28,708 bases of DNA. Origin: Nanohaloarchaea archaeon SW_4_43_9 (lineage in GTDB: Archaea; Nanohalarchaeota; Nanosalinia; Nanosalinales; Nanosalinaceae). The stretch lies in the NCBI GenBank assembly GCA_003009815.1, contig PXPD01000050.1:10025-38732 (forward strand), read 5' to 3'. Below, piece after piece: positions 14,330 through 22,604 of this stretch. Made by a program: the position numbers and the translations under genes. The notes below the pieces were generated by a model. It did not search any database. It saw only the letters and a program-made list of their open reading frames with translations, and was not told the DNA's origin. Every line of letters begins with the position of its first letter. The first letter of the stretch is position 1.

Positions 14330-16155
14330 TAGTTCCACCTCATAGAAATTTTGTAAGGTATAAATACTTCTTCTCTCACAGCACCTATTGATTCTGTAGA
14401 TGTAATGGGTTTTGCCTGCTCTCCGAACTGCGCGGTATCTTCTGAGAGCCAGTGAACTAGAGCTGAAATCATCCTTTTCTCATCTTCATTGTATTCATCT
14501 TTATAACCTATTCTTGCCAGCTTTCGTCCTTTAAATCCTTCGAAACTGGTTCTGTAGTTTATATTTTCAATATTGCTGTTTCCTGTATAGACAAATGTGG
14601 ATTTATTACCGTATCTTATAGCGGTTTCGCTCGGGAAATATACACTGTATACCTTATTTTTGATGGTTACTGATTCGCCATTAAGATAGGGGCCTTCGTC
14701 CCTGTCTCCAAAGTTATTGTTAATGTTGAAGTCTATACTTAACGCTCTAATTTGGTTGTTCTGGCAGAACTGTTCATCTTCTCCTAGCTTGGTGCTTATA
14801 ACTTCGTATTCTACAGTGTCATCGGTCTCATAGTTTTCAAATTCAAAGGTTCCCTTTGTAAGGTTTCTATCGGTTTTTCCATCTTCTACACAGGCAGTGG
14901 AAGGATAGCCGTCAACTTTTGAAGGATCTACAGGCTTCATTGAAGAATTTGTTGAGTTCCAGCTTTCTATCTGGTAACTACCTTTCTCAGTAGATAGGAT
15001 CGACTCCGAATTTTTGAAGTTTTGATCGTTCGAAGAAGTAACATTCCCGCTGGGCGTAAGATTAAGTTGTCCAACATCTCCATCTGTGCCTTTGAAATAT
15101 GTTTCAACTTCATTTGCTGCTGAACTATCTCCGTAACTCCCTCCCACAGAGTCTTCAGGGTTTCCCCGATAGCCTGTTCTGTACGGAAGGTCGACCCATT
15201 TAAGCCCTGTATCTGTGATGAAATTATCGGCGAGACTTCCTCCGTCATAGAAATCAGTTTTCCTTAAATCCATCATCAGAAGCACAGATCCATCCGACAT
15301 GAAATCCTGTATCTTTCCCGGATCATCATTCAGTATTCCGGTTTCGAGGGTCTGTCTATCTCTGAAAACCAGGATATTGTACGAGCTGAGATCTTCTATA
15401 TCAGCCGCCAGAACGTCTATCGTTACCCCTGTATCTATTCCGTTTACCCTACTTTCGAGCTCTGGCTTTAATCTAACTACTTGGGTTGCATTAAAGAGTT
15501 CAAGTTGTTTTGTATTGTTGCTGTATATTTCGTTGATGTCCCAGTGGTATCCTCCGATTCCGTCCCCCCAGTAGATGAACTCGTCTTTGTAGTATGGACC
15601 CTCTGATGAGGAAAACTGACATCTGGTTTCATTGTCAATCCATGCTGTATCATAGTCCTCCCGGCCGTTCGTTCCTCCAGATGTACTAGGATCTGTATCG
15701 ATTACATAGATATATGCACCGGACCTTGAATTTTCGGTTCTTAGTGTATCGTATTCAGAGTCTAGTTCTTCCAGATCGTTGTTTTGATAGCATTGATCAC
15801 CTAGATTCTGAACCGTGTCCAGGCTGGCATTTAACCTGTTATTCTCTAGGGTGTGGAAACCGACCACCTGCTCACTTATAGGGATATTTTCAATTGAACC
15901 TGAAAGATCCATTCTTCCTCTAGAAAAAGTTTCTGCAGCTGTAACTAGGGAGCCTGTCTCTCCCTCTTTTATAAAAGTATTAGTGTCGCCGGACTCTTCT
16001 AGTGTGTACATTATATCTTGGGCAGAAATCTCTTTTTGGAAGTTACTCCAGTCGGTTTCAGGGTCGGAGGGGATGTTTCCTGCAATGAAGGCGAACATTA
16101 TTAGCAGCGAGGCCATTACTTCGATAATATAACCAATTCCCTTTCTTTTCACCAT
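14329..16155 (-). CDS. Large pilin-like surface protein, unknown ectodomain
   Basis: A 608-residue protein with an N-terminal prepilin-like segment: MVKRKG, then IGYIIEVMASLLIMFAFIAG. Cleavage after G6 would leave a glutamate near position 6 of the mature protein. The rest is a large acidic extracellular region rich in N-x-S/T sequons (NETR, NNTK, NATQ, NLTP, NVTS, NSTNSS, NKST). Residues about 255-330 (DLSSYNILVFRDR, then DFMSDGSVLLMMDLRK) look like an alpha/beta Rossmann-like or class-I-GATase-like domain, which is a weak impression only. Six cysteines could form disulfides. ATG 16155 follows GGTG at 5-nt spacing and overlaps the upstream gene by 7 nt. I know no named family. It is probably a large minor pilin or pilus-associated subunit. 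Confidence 0.7.
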   Translation of the reverse strand: MVKRKGIGYIIEVMASLLIMFAFIAGNIPSDPETDWSNFQKEISAQDIMYTLEESGDTNTFIKEGETGSLVTAAETFSRGRMDLSGSIENIPISEQVVGFHTLENNRLNASLDTVQNLGDQCYQNNDLEELDSEYDTLRTENSRSGAYIYVIDTDPSTSGGTNGREDYDTAWIDNETRCQFSSSEGPYYKDEFIYWGDGIGGYHWDINEIYSNNTKQLELFNATQVVRLKPELESRVNGIDTGVTIDVLAADIEDLSSYNILVFRDRQTLETGILNDDPGKIQDFMSDGSVLLMMDLRKTDFYDGGSLADNFITDTGLKWVDLPYRTGYRGNPEDSVGGSYGDSSAANEVETYFKGTDGDVGQLNLTPSGNVTSSNDQNFKNSESILSTEKGSYQIESWNSTNSSMKPVDPSKVDGYPSTACVEDGKTDRNLTKGTFEFENYETDDTVEYEVISTKLGEDEQFCQNNQIRALSIDFNINNNFGDRDEGPYLNGESVTIKNKVYSVYFPSETAIRYGNKSTFVYTGNSNIENINYRTSFEGFKGRKLARIGYKDEYNEDEKRMISALVHWLSEDTAQFGEQAKPITSTESIGAVREEVFIPYKISMRWN

Positions 16156-17009
16156 GCTGTCACCTCAATTCTTACAGGTTCTCCTTCAAGAACTGCGAAA
16201 CGATCAAACGTGGTGACCTCTGTATTTCTATTAACTGTTGGTCCAAAGTCTTTGATTTTTCTTCTGATAATTACTAATGAACCTCTATCATTTTCCCGAT
16301 TTTGGAAACTTCCCACATAGAAGTCGTTTTCAACAATTTTTTCTCCCGGTGCATATGGCTCTTTTGAGTTTGAATTGCTGAAGTTCCAGTTACCTTCCTC
16401 CACGTAAAGTGAATCATATATTCCTTGATGAGAGGTTGCCAGCATATTGTAGGTTAATCCATTCAGATCCACTGACCCGTAATGAACAGAATTACCTGCA
16501 TTTTGATATTTTTTGGTTTTGGGTTCGATAATGTTAGGATCTGCCGGTGGTTGGGTTTTTTGGAAGGAATAATTGGTTTGAACTGTTGGAAGCCAGACAA
16601 AGTTGAACCTATACTGGTTTTCTACCCGAGTTATGTTTTTGAACTCGGAATAATTGAGGCCGGTATTCCCCCCTACTGTGGCGGTTTGAAGCGCATCTAG
16701 TTTTGACCTTTCTATCACATGATAATCAGAAGCTATACCTACTGCTTCAGTGTTTTCTACTGTCGATGAGTTTTTTTCCCAGTTTTCTCCTCCGCCTCCG
16801 AAACTATGTCTACCTTCTTCGGTAATTAACTGTTCTGTAAATGTCTTTGCCTCTAGATGTAGATCCATATTCTCTGTGCTGGAACTGTACTGAGGAAGAA
16901 CGCTGCTTGAAGTAATAAGACCTACTATGGCTATTAAGAATAGCCCTGCTGCTGCTAAAAACTCTATATTTATCTGTCCCTTGGAGATCTTTCCCTGCTT
17001 CTTTTTCAT
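16149..17009 (-). CDS. Pilin-like protein with consensus prepilin signal
   Basis: A 286-residue protein with a strong prepilin signal. The basic leader MKKKQGKISKG is followed by QINIEFLAAAGLFLIAIVGL, so the mature protein would begin at Q12 with Glu at position 5, as in classical type IV pilins. The ectodomain is about 240 residues, rich in Asn, Ser, Thr and aromatic residues with several sequons (NSST, NYSE, NITR, NYSF). It ends in a beta-rich stretch (RGSLVIIRRKIKDFG, EPVRIEVTAW). It contains no cysteine. It sits 1 nt after the TadC-like gene and overlaps the next gene by 7 nt. Its product is probably a minor pilin; I do not recognise the ectodomain. Confidence 0.75.
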   Translation of the reverse strand: MKKKQGKISKGQINIEFLAAAGLFLIAIVGLITSSSVLPQYSSSTENMDLHLEAKTFTEQLITEEGRHSFGGGGENWEKNSSTVENTEAVGIASDYHVIERSKLDALQTATVGGNTGLNYSEFKNITRVENQYRFNFVWLPTVQTNYSFQKTQPPADPNIIEPKTKKYQNAGNSVHYGSVDLNGLTYNMLATSHQGIYDSLYVEEGNWNFSNSNSKEPYAPGEKIVENDFYVGSFQNRENDRGSLVIIRRKIKDFGPTVNRNTEVTTFDRFAVLEGEPVRIEVTAW

Positions 17010-17010
17010 T

Positions 17011-18042
17011 TTAGACCCCCGCTAATCCAACCATGTACATAAATACTAGAAATGCAATCGGAAGCATAACCATTGCGTGTTTTATTCCTGCTGCTGGACT
17101 CCCTTCACCAATCTGTCCGGCTACTGCTCCGGTGCACATACCCTGTATCATAAGCATAGCAAATAATAAGCCCTTGTAATATGCCATCTGGCCATACTTG
17201 TAGTTTTCTGAAAATTCGCTTCCAAGCCCTTTCTGAGAGGCCTGATCCGGCACGAATCCGAATATTTCTGAAATAGTGCAGATCGGTTTCGCATAAATTA
17301 TTTCACCGCCACAGTAATTTGTAATCCCTTCACCATCCCCTCCCATGAAATCTACATTCTGGAGAGCTCCTTCTCCTGGTTCACCGAGCCCCAAAAGTTG
17401 GCCTAGCATCATGTAAATTCCGATTGTAATTCCAACGAAAAGGAAGAATATAACATACATGATAAGGATCTGCTGTTTGGTCTGAGCATCCTTCTTCTGT
17501 ATAACCTCTTTCAAGTTAGCGGAGTCTTCCGCTATTGATTCAATAGTTCTAGTTATATCTCCACCGCTACGGAATCCCTGAAGTAGAATTGAGATTGACT
17601 CCTGTATAACTGTCGAACCGCTCATTCTTTCCGAAAATCTCTCCATAACTTTAGGGAAAGGTATCCCCCAAGTAAGCTCGTTATGGATTTTTTCAGTTTC
17701 GGAGTTCAATCTGCCGTAGTCAGTTTCCTTAGCCGATTCAAAAGCCTGGATTATAGTCATTCCCCCTCTCTTTGATTCTGCTAAGTCTTTAAGGAAGGAA
17801 GGGAACTGATCTTCTATTTCTCTAATAGCTCGGTTCCGAAGAAATGATATGAGGCCGTATGGAAGTACGCCTATAATAAGACCCAGAATGAGGATAGAAC
17901 CTCCTGTTTGCGCTGCCCCTGTCATATAGGTTGCAATCCCTGTTAGTATAAGTAGAGCCCCGATTACGGCAGATCCAAGCATTATTTTCTCAGGCTTCGA
18001 TCTACCTGATTTCAGCTCCTCCTCAACGAAGAAATCAAACAC
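17011..18042 (-). CDS. Type IV pilus platform protein, TadC-like (T2SSF domain)
   Basis: A 343-residue inner-membrane platform protein. After a basic linker it has two membrane segments (about 22-65), then the cytosolic T2SSF domain. This includes LKDLAESKRGGMTIIQAFE, LTWGIPFPKVMERFSERM and QGFRSGGDITRTIESIAED, the typical FlaJ/TadC pattern. More membrane segments follow at about 190-218 and 290-340. An unusual extracellular-side loop of about 65 residues (220-285) contains a cysteine pair (YCGGEIIYAKPICT). The start is GTG 18042 with GGTGA 8 nt upstream, and that TGA is the stop of the preceding gene. Together with the next protein it makes up what is a single FlaJ-like protein in many archaea. 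Confidence 0.9.
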   Translation of the reverse strand: MFDFFVEEELKSGRSKPEKIMLGSAVIGALLILTGIATYMTGAAQTGGSILILGLIIGVLPYGLISFLRNRAIREIEDQFPSFLKDLAESKRGGMTIIQAFESAKETDYGRLNSETEKIHNELTWGIPFPKVMERFSERMSGSTVIQESISILLQGFRSGGDITRTIESIAEDSANLKEVIQKKDAQTKQQILIMYVIFFLFVGITIGIYMMLGQLLGLGEPGEGALQNVDFMGGDGEGITNYCGGEIIYAKPICTISEIFGFVPDQASQKGLGSEFSENYKYGQMAYYKGLLFAMLMIQGMCTGAVAGQIGEGSPAAGIKHAMVMLPIAFLVFMYMVGLAGV

Positions 18043-18048
18043 TGGCTA

Positions 18049-18855
18049 TCACCTTATACCTCCTGGAGCCATTCCTCTGACCATAAGGATAAACATACCT
18101 GAGACCAATGGGAGACCTACAAACATTGCGAGAATCTGTATCAGTACTATAAACTCCCCAGACATACTTGTAAAGCTGCTCATAACAGCGCTCATGGATG
18201 TGAAAACTATTGATCCAACAATTACCACTGTAATGTACATTTCAACGAGTAGAGATAACTGTTCTGAGAACGATTCAATTCTTCGCTGGTAATCCTTCAT
18301 CAGGGTCTGCGATCTTTCCTGCAGGAAGGATTTCATGGAGCCTCCAGAGGTCATTGCGTGGTTCATACCCCACATCAGATCCTTGAAGTTCTCACTCGGC
18401 GTTCTCTCCGCCGCCCTCTGTAGTGCCTTGCTCATATCCATTCCAAATGTTTCAACATCCTTGCTTATCTTTTCAGCTTCCTTAGATACTTCTCCATACT
18501 GTTTTACTTCCGCCATGTTTCGGAATACTTCTGACATTGAGGTACCTGTACCGGCTAATGTTGCCATATACATGGTGGCGAATGGTAGGCTGTCACGGAT
18601 TTCTGATGCTCTCTGCTTGATCACTATCGCTGGGTAAAGATAGGTTGCAACTAATACCCCGGTCGGCAAGACTATCGAGAGCGTAATTCCGAGAATAAAC
18701 CCTGAAAGCCCCATCATCAGCGAGAGTACTGTACACAGAATAAAGAGGCTTCCTACAAAAACTAGCTGTGGCCGTAAATCCTTGAAGTAATCGACAAACT
18801 CGAGGGCATAAACCCCGATCTGATCGTAGCAGAAGCTTGCGTATTTCTCCAGCAT
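18049..18855 (-). CDS. Type IV pilus platform protein, TadB-like (T2SSF domain)
   Basis: A 268-residue membrane protein with one T2SSF domain. Two membrane segments at about 34-75 are followed by the cytosolic repeat SLPFATMYMATLAGTGTSMS, SEVFRNMAEV, then KALQRAAERTPSENFKDL and HAMTSGGSMKSFLQERSQ. Two more membrane segments lie at about 205-258. It is the first of two consecutive platform proteins, each with one T2SSF domain. Its ATG overlaps the ATPase stop as TAATG, which indicates translational coupling. Family placement is firm; whether it partners the second platform protein as a heterodimer is inferred from adjacency. Confidence 0.9.
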   Translation of the reverse strand: MLEKYASFCYDQIGVYALEFVDYFKDLRPQLVFVGSLFILCTVLSLMMGLSGFILGITLSIVLPTGVLVATYLYPAIVIKQRASEIRDSLPFATMYMATLAGTGTSMSEVFRNMAEVKQYGEVSKEAEKISKDVETFGMDMSKALQRAAERTPSENFKDLMWGMNHAMTSGGSMKSFLQERSQTLMKDYQRRIESFSEQLSLLVEMYITVVIVGSIVFTSMSAVMSSFTSMSGEFIVLIQILAMFVGLPLVSGMFILMVRGMAPGGIR

Positions 18856-20558
18856 TAGCTTTCTATCTCAACACTGTTTTCAGTAGAGTTCAGGCTTTTG
18901 TCTATCTCCTTCAGTACCGACTGCGGATCGGAATAATACCTTGATATAATATCTCCTACATCTCGGTAATGTTTTGTCCCCTCATCCTGCATATGTTGTA
19001 GAACATGCTGTCTTTTCTTCAGCTCGTTCTTAATCTGTTCCTTATCTCCTCCTGTCTGGTCAACTATATCTTTTAATAGGATTGAATTATTGACAACTTC
19101 ATAGTTGTCTGAGTGAGAGTCCCATCCGAAAACCTTGTTGGCGTCTATACCTGTTCTTTTATTGTATCCTTCTACCTCGTAGATACCTGTAATTCTTCTG
19201 ATATATTTATCACCTCTCCTGATTCTCTTGATCAGCATGATAGCGTCTAGGGTCTCTATAAGTGATGGTGAAAGATTGATGGGGTTGGTTGTCAGCCTAT
19301 CCATAAGCATCTCAAGTGAGTCGGCGTGGATAGTGGAAAGCCCTGTGTGGCCCGTTGCCATCTGCTGGAATAGAATGTATGCTTCTTCTCCTCGGACCTC
19401 TCCGACGATAATGTATTCAGGTCTCTGACGGAGTGATTCTTTTAGAAGATCGTCCATCGAAACTTCTCCTCCCTCTTCTACTGAACTTCCGAAGCCGGAT
19501 CTTGCGACTTCAGGTACCCAGTGGTCGTGCGGCAGCCGGAGCTCAGGTGTATCCTCGATAGATACGATCTTCTTGTCAGGCCGGATGAAAAGCGATAAAG
19601 CGTTTAATTGGGATGTTTTGCCGGCTCCTGTAGTTCCGCATACAAGTACTGATTTCTCGTGCTCAATTACAGTCCAGAGGTAGCTCATCATCTGGGCGTT
19701 CTCTGTTTCAAATTCCATCATGTGGATGGGTGTAAGCGGGTCTTCTGTGAATCTCCTGATCGTAAAGTTGGATCCTTTACGGGCAATGTCTGTCGCAAGT
19801 GTTGCCTGAACTCTTGATCCGTCGGGCAGTGATCCATCGAGAAGTGGAGAGGAGACCGATATAGATCGGCCGCATCTCTGCGATAGCTTCATAACGAAGC
19901 TGTCAAGTTCATCTGGGTCATCCCAGACAATATCGGTTTTGAGCGATCCGAACTTTGGGTTTCTATGGTATGCGTAAACCGGTATACCTGCCCCATCACA
20001 TGAAATATCCTCAATTTCTTTATCATTCATCAAAGGTTGTAGTTTTCCAAGTCCTGCGAAATCTCTTTTGGCATAGTACCTGATTACCTGTCTTTGATCA
20101 GTGTCTAAAGAGATATTGTATTTATCAGTTATATGGTTAATTTTCTCCTCAAGGTATTCTTCCGCTTCTTCGGTCTCCAAGTCTGTAAAGTTTACATCGA
20201 AGCTTCTTTCTAGAATCATTTTTATTCTTCCCAGAGCCTTCTCAGTTTCTGGTCCAAGCTCTGGCTCTATAACCCGGTAGATTAGTTCGCCCTGTTTTTC
20301 ACTCCAGGTGATATAGGCCCATGCGTATACAAGTTCTCCTTCATCCGGGTCTTGAGGTACTAAGGGATAGACAATATCTGTATCTGTTAGACCTTCGTCT
20401 TCGTCTTGTTCTTCCAGCTCTGAGGAGTCAAACTCTCCGGGAGGAGGTACTTTCACTCCTTCAGGTTTCTTTTCTACTTCTTCGTCTTTTTCCTCATAGA
20501 GTTCAGGGTGCTTGACCCTTCTCATTTTCTTTGTAAGACTCATGAAATTGAATGACAT
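18855..20558 (-). CDS. Type IV pilus assembly / secretion ATPase (FlaI/TadA/VirB11 family)
   Basis: A 567-residue hexameric secretion ATPase that powers pilin assembly from the cytoplasmic face. Walker A is CGTTGAGKTS (308-316), the Asp box SIEDTPELRL is at about 333-342, Walker B IIVGEVRGEEA at 383-393, and the His box GHTGLSTIHAD at about 403-413. The N-terminal region (1-75) is charged and acidic and varies between relatives; an N-terminal domain (75-270) carries LQPLMNDKEIEDISCDG and RVQATLATDIARKGSNFTIR. The length is normal for archaeal ATPases. The gene overlaps its neighbours at both ends (TGATG upstream, TAATG downstream), so it is tightly coupled to the pilin-like and platform genes. 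Confidence 0.95.
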   Translation of the reverse strand: MSFNFMSLTKKMRRVKHPELYEEKDEEVEKKPEGVKVPPPGEFDSSELEEQDEDEGLTDTDIVYPLVPQDPDEGELVYAWAYITWSEKQGELIYRVIEPELGPETEKALGRIKMILERSFDVNFTDLETEEAEEYLEEKINHITDKYNISLDTDQRQVIRYYAKRDFAGLGKLQPLMNDKEIEDISCDGAGIPVYAYHRNPKFGSLKTDIVWDDPDELDSFVMKLSQRCGRSISVSSPLLDGSLPDGSRVQATLATDIARKGSNFTIRRFTEDPLTPIHMMEFETENAQMMSYLWTVIEHEKSVLVCGTTGAGKTSQLNALSLFIRPDKKIVSIEDTPELRLPHDHWVPEVARSGFGSSVEEGGEVSMDDLLKESLRQRPEYIIVGEVRGEEAYILFQQMATGHTGLSTIHADSLEMLMDRLTTNPINLSPSLIETLDAIMLIKRIRRGDKYIRRITGIYEVEGYNKRTGIDANKVFGWDSHSDNYEVVNNSILLKDIVDQTGGDKEQIKNELKKRQHVLQHMQDEGTKHYRDVGDIISRYYSDPQSVLKEIDKSLNSTENSVEIES

Positions 20559-20803
20559 CAGCTAGCCCTCAAAGTGTATTGATTACCGGTTTTGTATAAT
20601 ATTACTGTTCCTCCTTTCACAGAACCCTGTAATTTATACTCATTTAAATTGTGAAGAGGGGTAACGTACTGTTTTTGGGCTGTTACTAGTTTCATCTCCT
20701 CTTCGACTTGATAATTTCCAAATATGCTTATAGTTCCGATAGCCAGTGTAAGTCCCATTGCAACTACCAGAACACTTTCCACGGCAAGATACTGTCCTTT
20801 CAA
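20558..20803 (-). CDS. Short pilin-like protein (81 aa)
   Basis: A small protein with the prepilin signature MKG followed by QYLAVESVLVVAMGLTLAIG, so cleavage after G3 leaves a glutamate at mature position 6. The remaining 50 residues are a short helix (EEEMKLVTAQKQYVTPLHN) and a beta-like tail (KGGTVILYKTGNQYTLRA). The start is a TTG at 20803. It is supported by GGTGA 5 nt upstream, in which TGA is the stop codon of the preceding gene. The 3' end overlaps the ATPase start as TGATG. Its size suggests a minor pilin or an assembly-priming subunit; the exact role is unknown. Confidence 0.75.
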   Translation of the reverse strand: MKGQYLAVESVLVVAMGLTLAIGTISIFGNYQVEEEMKLVTAQKQYVTPLHNLNEYKLQGSVKGGTVILYKTGNQYTLRAS

Positions 20804-20807
20804 ATTA

Positions 20808-21476
20808 TCACCTGAAACCTAATACGAGCTCTGTATTTTCTCTCGGGACTTTCTCTTGGTTTGGAAGCTCTACGGCTTGGCTACCTCTCTCCCAGGCTTT
20901 TCCCTGATTCGAAACAAATATTGTAGTGCTGCCTGAACTGGAAGTCTGCCCTTCCGCTGTTAGATTTATCCTTGATAGTTCCCTCCCTGAAGGCGTGTCG
21001 GCGAGCATGTTTCTAAATTCCACTCTATAAGTTACCAGTGATTCCTCTTCAGCATTTATTGATCTGACAAGTACTGCTCCAGGTAGATCATCGTTACTTC
21101 TTGCGTATGCACCGCTTCCAACTGAAAGATTCTGTAATGAATTGCCTTTCAACAATGTCCAGGTATCAACAGGATAAGGAGAATTACCGCCTCTTTTACG
21201 GATTTCTATATAGTTTTGCTTTTCGTTAACTCTGACCCTGGTATCGGAGTTTGAACTCTCGAATAAATCTATTTCTGCGGATGTGCCTTCTCCTCCTTGA
21301 CTTACTTCGACTATTTGGTTGTATAGCCCTAGGACATTTTGCTCGGTTCTTTCAAGTTCTGCCTGATTCTGTTGTTTTTCTAAGAGAGGGACTCCCCATG
21401 TATAGGAAGTTGCTACAGTGCCTACTACTACACTTGTTATGAGTACAGCTGTAATTGCTTGGGCTTGTCCTTCCAT
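20808..21476 (-). CDS. Pilin-like protein (222 aa)
   Basis: A prepilin-like protein. MEGQAQAITAVLITSVVVGT would be cut after G3 to leave a hydrophobic helix, followed by an amphipathic helix rich in Glu/Gln (EKQQNQAELERTEQNVLGLY). The ectodomain (70-222) is beta-rich with one clear sequon (NLTA) and no cysteine. The first residues lack the basic Lys or Arg that usually precedes the cleavage Gly, so processing is less certain than for neighbouring pilins. ATG 21476 has a TATA box 27 nt upstream, which suggests a separate leaderless transcript starting here. It directly precedes the 81-residue pilin-like gene. Confidence 0.75.
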   Translation of the reverse strand: MEGQAQAITAVLITSVVVGTVATSYTWGVPLLEKQQNQAELERTEQNVLGLYNQIVEVSQGGEGTSAEIDLFESSNSDTRVRVNEKQNYIEIRKRGGNSPYPVDTWTLLKGNSLQNLSVGSGAYARSNDDLPGAVLVRSINAEEESLVTYRVEFRNMLADTPSGRELSRINLTAEGQTSSSGSTTIFVSNQGKAWERGSQAVELPNQEKVPRENTELVLGFR

Positions 21477-21498
21477 ACTGTATTTATCAGTTGTCTGG

Positions 21499-21507
21499 AA
21501 TATAAAG
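21499..21507 (-). promoter_or_regulatory. Internal leaderless promoter for the pilus assembly genes
   Basis: The minus-strand element CTTTATATT is centred about 27 nt upstream of ATG 21476. It follows a T-run in the same 71-nt gap and could restart transcription for the assembly genes independently of the two pilin genes. Confidence 0.5.
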
Positions 21508-21516
21508 TATCGGGAA

Positions 21517-21532
21517 GATAAAAAAGAAAGAG
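21517..21532 (-). terminator. Possible T-rich transcription terminator after the pilin genes
   Basis: The minus strand reads CTCTTTCTTTTTTATC about 15-30 nt after the stop codon of the 174-residue pilin. Archaeal polymerase can terminate at such T-runs without a hairpin. This would partly separate pilin expression from the machinery genes. Resemblance only. Confidence 0.4.
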
Positions 21533-21547
21533 GAATAACTAGGTTGA

Positions 21548-22072
21548 TTAACAGGTGCTGGTACTACTCGTCTGTGGATCACACAAGTAGCTGTAGGACT
21601 CTGAGTCTATCTGTCGGTAATCTACTATGACTCTCATCTGCTGTGATGCGTTAGGGAAGTTAACACCTGTGTCGCATGTTGTTTCTTCTTCCGGATTAAA
21701 CCGTTCGTCTTGAAGACAGTCGCCAGTATTGCTTGAGTTCCATTCTGGACTTATGTCGAAAAGCCTGTCTCTCTGTAGAGGCTCTTGTTCGTCTCCAGGC
21801 TGGTAAAGCATAGTGGTTTCGTTGGTCAGGTCAATTGTTCGTTCCCCAACATTTCTTAATGTCAATGAGATGGAGTCGCTTCCACTCTCCTCGTAAGCCG
21901 ACTCAATGTTGATATCTGTCTGTTGAGCCTGTTGTCTTGAGTTTAACTGGTCTACCTGGCTTTGATCGCTTATTATGTTCTGATAAAGCCCCCAGGCTGA
22001 TGCTACTGCGCCTACTGTTATCAATAGGAGTAAAACAACTGCAATGACTGGCGTGATTCCTTTTCTCATCAT
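21548..22072 (-). CDS. Archaeal type IV pilin (174 aa)
   Basis: A canonical euryarchaeal pilin. MMRKG precedes ITPVIAVVLLLLITVGAVAS, the pattern of the archaeal type IV pilin N-terminal domain, cut after the glycine by the prepilin peptidase. The ectodomain has a glutamine-rich helix continuation, a beta-rich core (SDSISLTLRNVGERTIDL), two cysteines (GDCLQ, TTCDTG), and a C-terminal pair in YLCDPQTSSTSTC. A TTG four codons upstream opens the frame, but ATG 22072 sits 27 nt after a TATA box and gives a normal short leader peptide. This is one of two adjacent pilins and a likely structural subunit of the filament. Confidence 0.9.
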   Translation of the reverse strand: MMRKGITPVIAVVLLLLITVGAVASAWGLYQNIISDQSQVDQLNSRQQAQQTDINIESAYEESGSDSISLTLRNVGERTIDLTNETTMLYQPGDEQEPLQRDRLFDISPEWNSSNTGDCLQDERFNPEEETTCDTGVNFPNASQQMRVIVDYRQIDSESYSYLCDPQTSSTSTC

Positions 22073-22093
22073 AGCCAAGTTTTGGAATTACCT

Positions 22094-22104
22094 GTTTAAA
22101 TAAC
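22094..22104 (-). promoter_or_regulatory. TATA box for the 174-aa pilin gene
   Basis: The minus-strand element GTTATTTAAAC overlaps the stop codon of the upstream pilin gene and is centred about 27 nt before ATG 22072. It would give this pilin its own leaderless transcript. Confidence 0.5.
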
Positions 22105-22604
22105 TAACAGGAATTTGAACCTGAGTTGTAGCATATATATGTGGTAGATGTTTCAGAAGGACCTACAAACCTTATACTGTATTGCTCTCCTTTTGCTGGG
22201 AATTTTTTGGTTGTATTAACAGGTTTTGATTCTTTCGGATCAAGGAGGACTGAACCGGATTCCGGGTTCAAGAATTCCCAGCTCTTACTATCTCCGTTTA
22301 CAGGTCTACCATCTATATATAGATTCAATGTCTTATTGCCGTCTTCGTTCTGTAATTGCAATGAAATTGAGCCGCTGTTCCTAAGTGTCGTCAGCGTGTA
22401 TCCATTAGTTCCATTATAAGCAATTTCCGATGTTAATTCAGAATTAGACTCTCTAGACTGTTTGTCAACCTTATCTTCGACATTTTCTTGAGTTTGACTT
22501 GTAACTTCGTCTATAAAGGTCCAGGCAGAAGTAGCTGCTGCTACACTAATTAGTATAAGAAGAACTGCTCCTATAACTTGGCTCAGGCCTTTACTGCTCA
22601 TCAT
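22104..22604 (-). CDS. Archaeal type IV pilin (166 aa)
   Basis: A second canonical pilin. MMSSKG precedes LSQVIGAVLLILISVAAATS, with cleavage expected after the glycine. An amphipathic helix with Glu/Gln/Lys follows (QTQENVEDKVDKQSRE), then a beta-rich ectodomain with sequons NGTN, NKTL and NTTK. The protein ends in TTYICYNSGSNSC; the two terminal cysteines are its only ones and could form a disulfide. An ATG four codons upstream (22616) is possible, but ATG 22604 or 22601 gives a more usual leader. The gene starts inside the 3' end of the coiled-coil gene, overlapping it by about 14 nt. Confidence 0.88.
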   Translation of the reverse strand: MMSSKGLSQVIGAVLLILISVAAATSAWTFIDEVTSQTQENVEDKVDKQSRESNSELTSEIAYNGTNGYTLTTLRNSGSISLQLQNEDGNKTLNLYIDGRPVNGDSKSWEFLNPESGSVLLDPKESKPVNTTKKFPAKGEQYSIRFVGPSETSTTYICYNSGSNSC

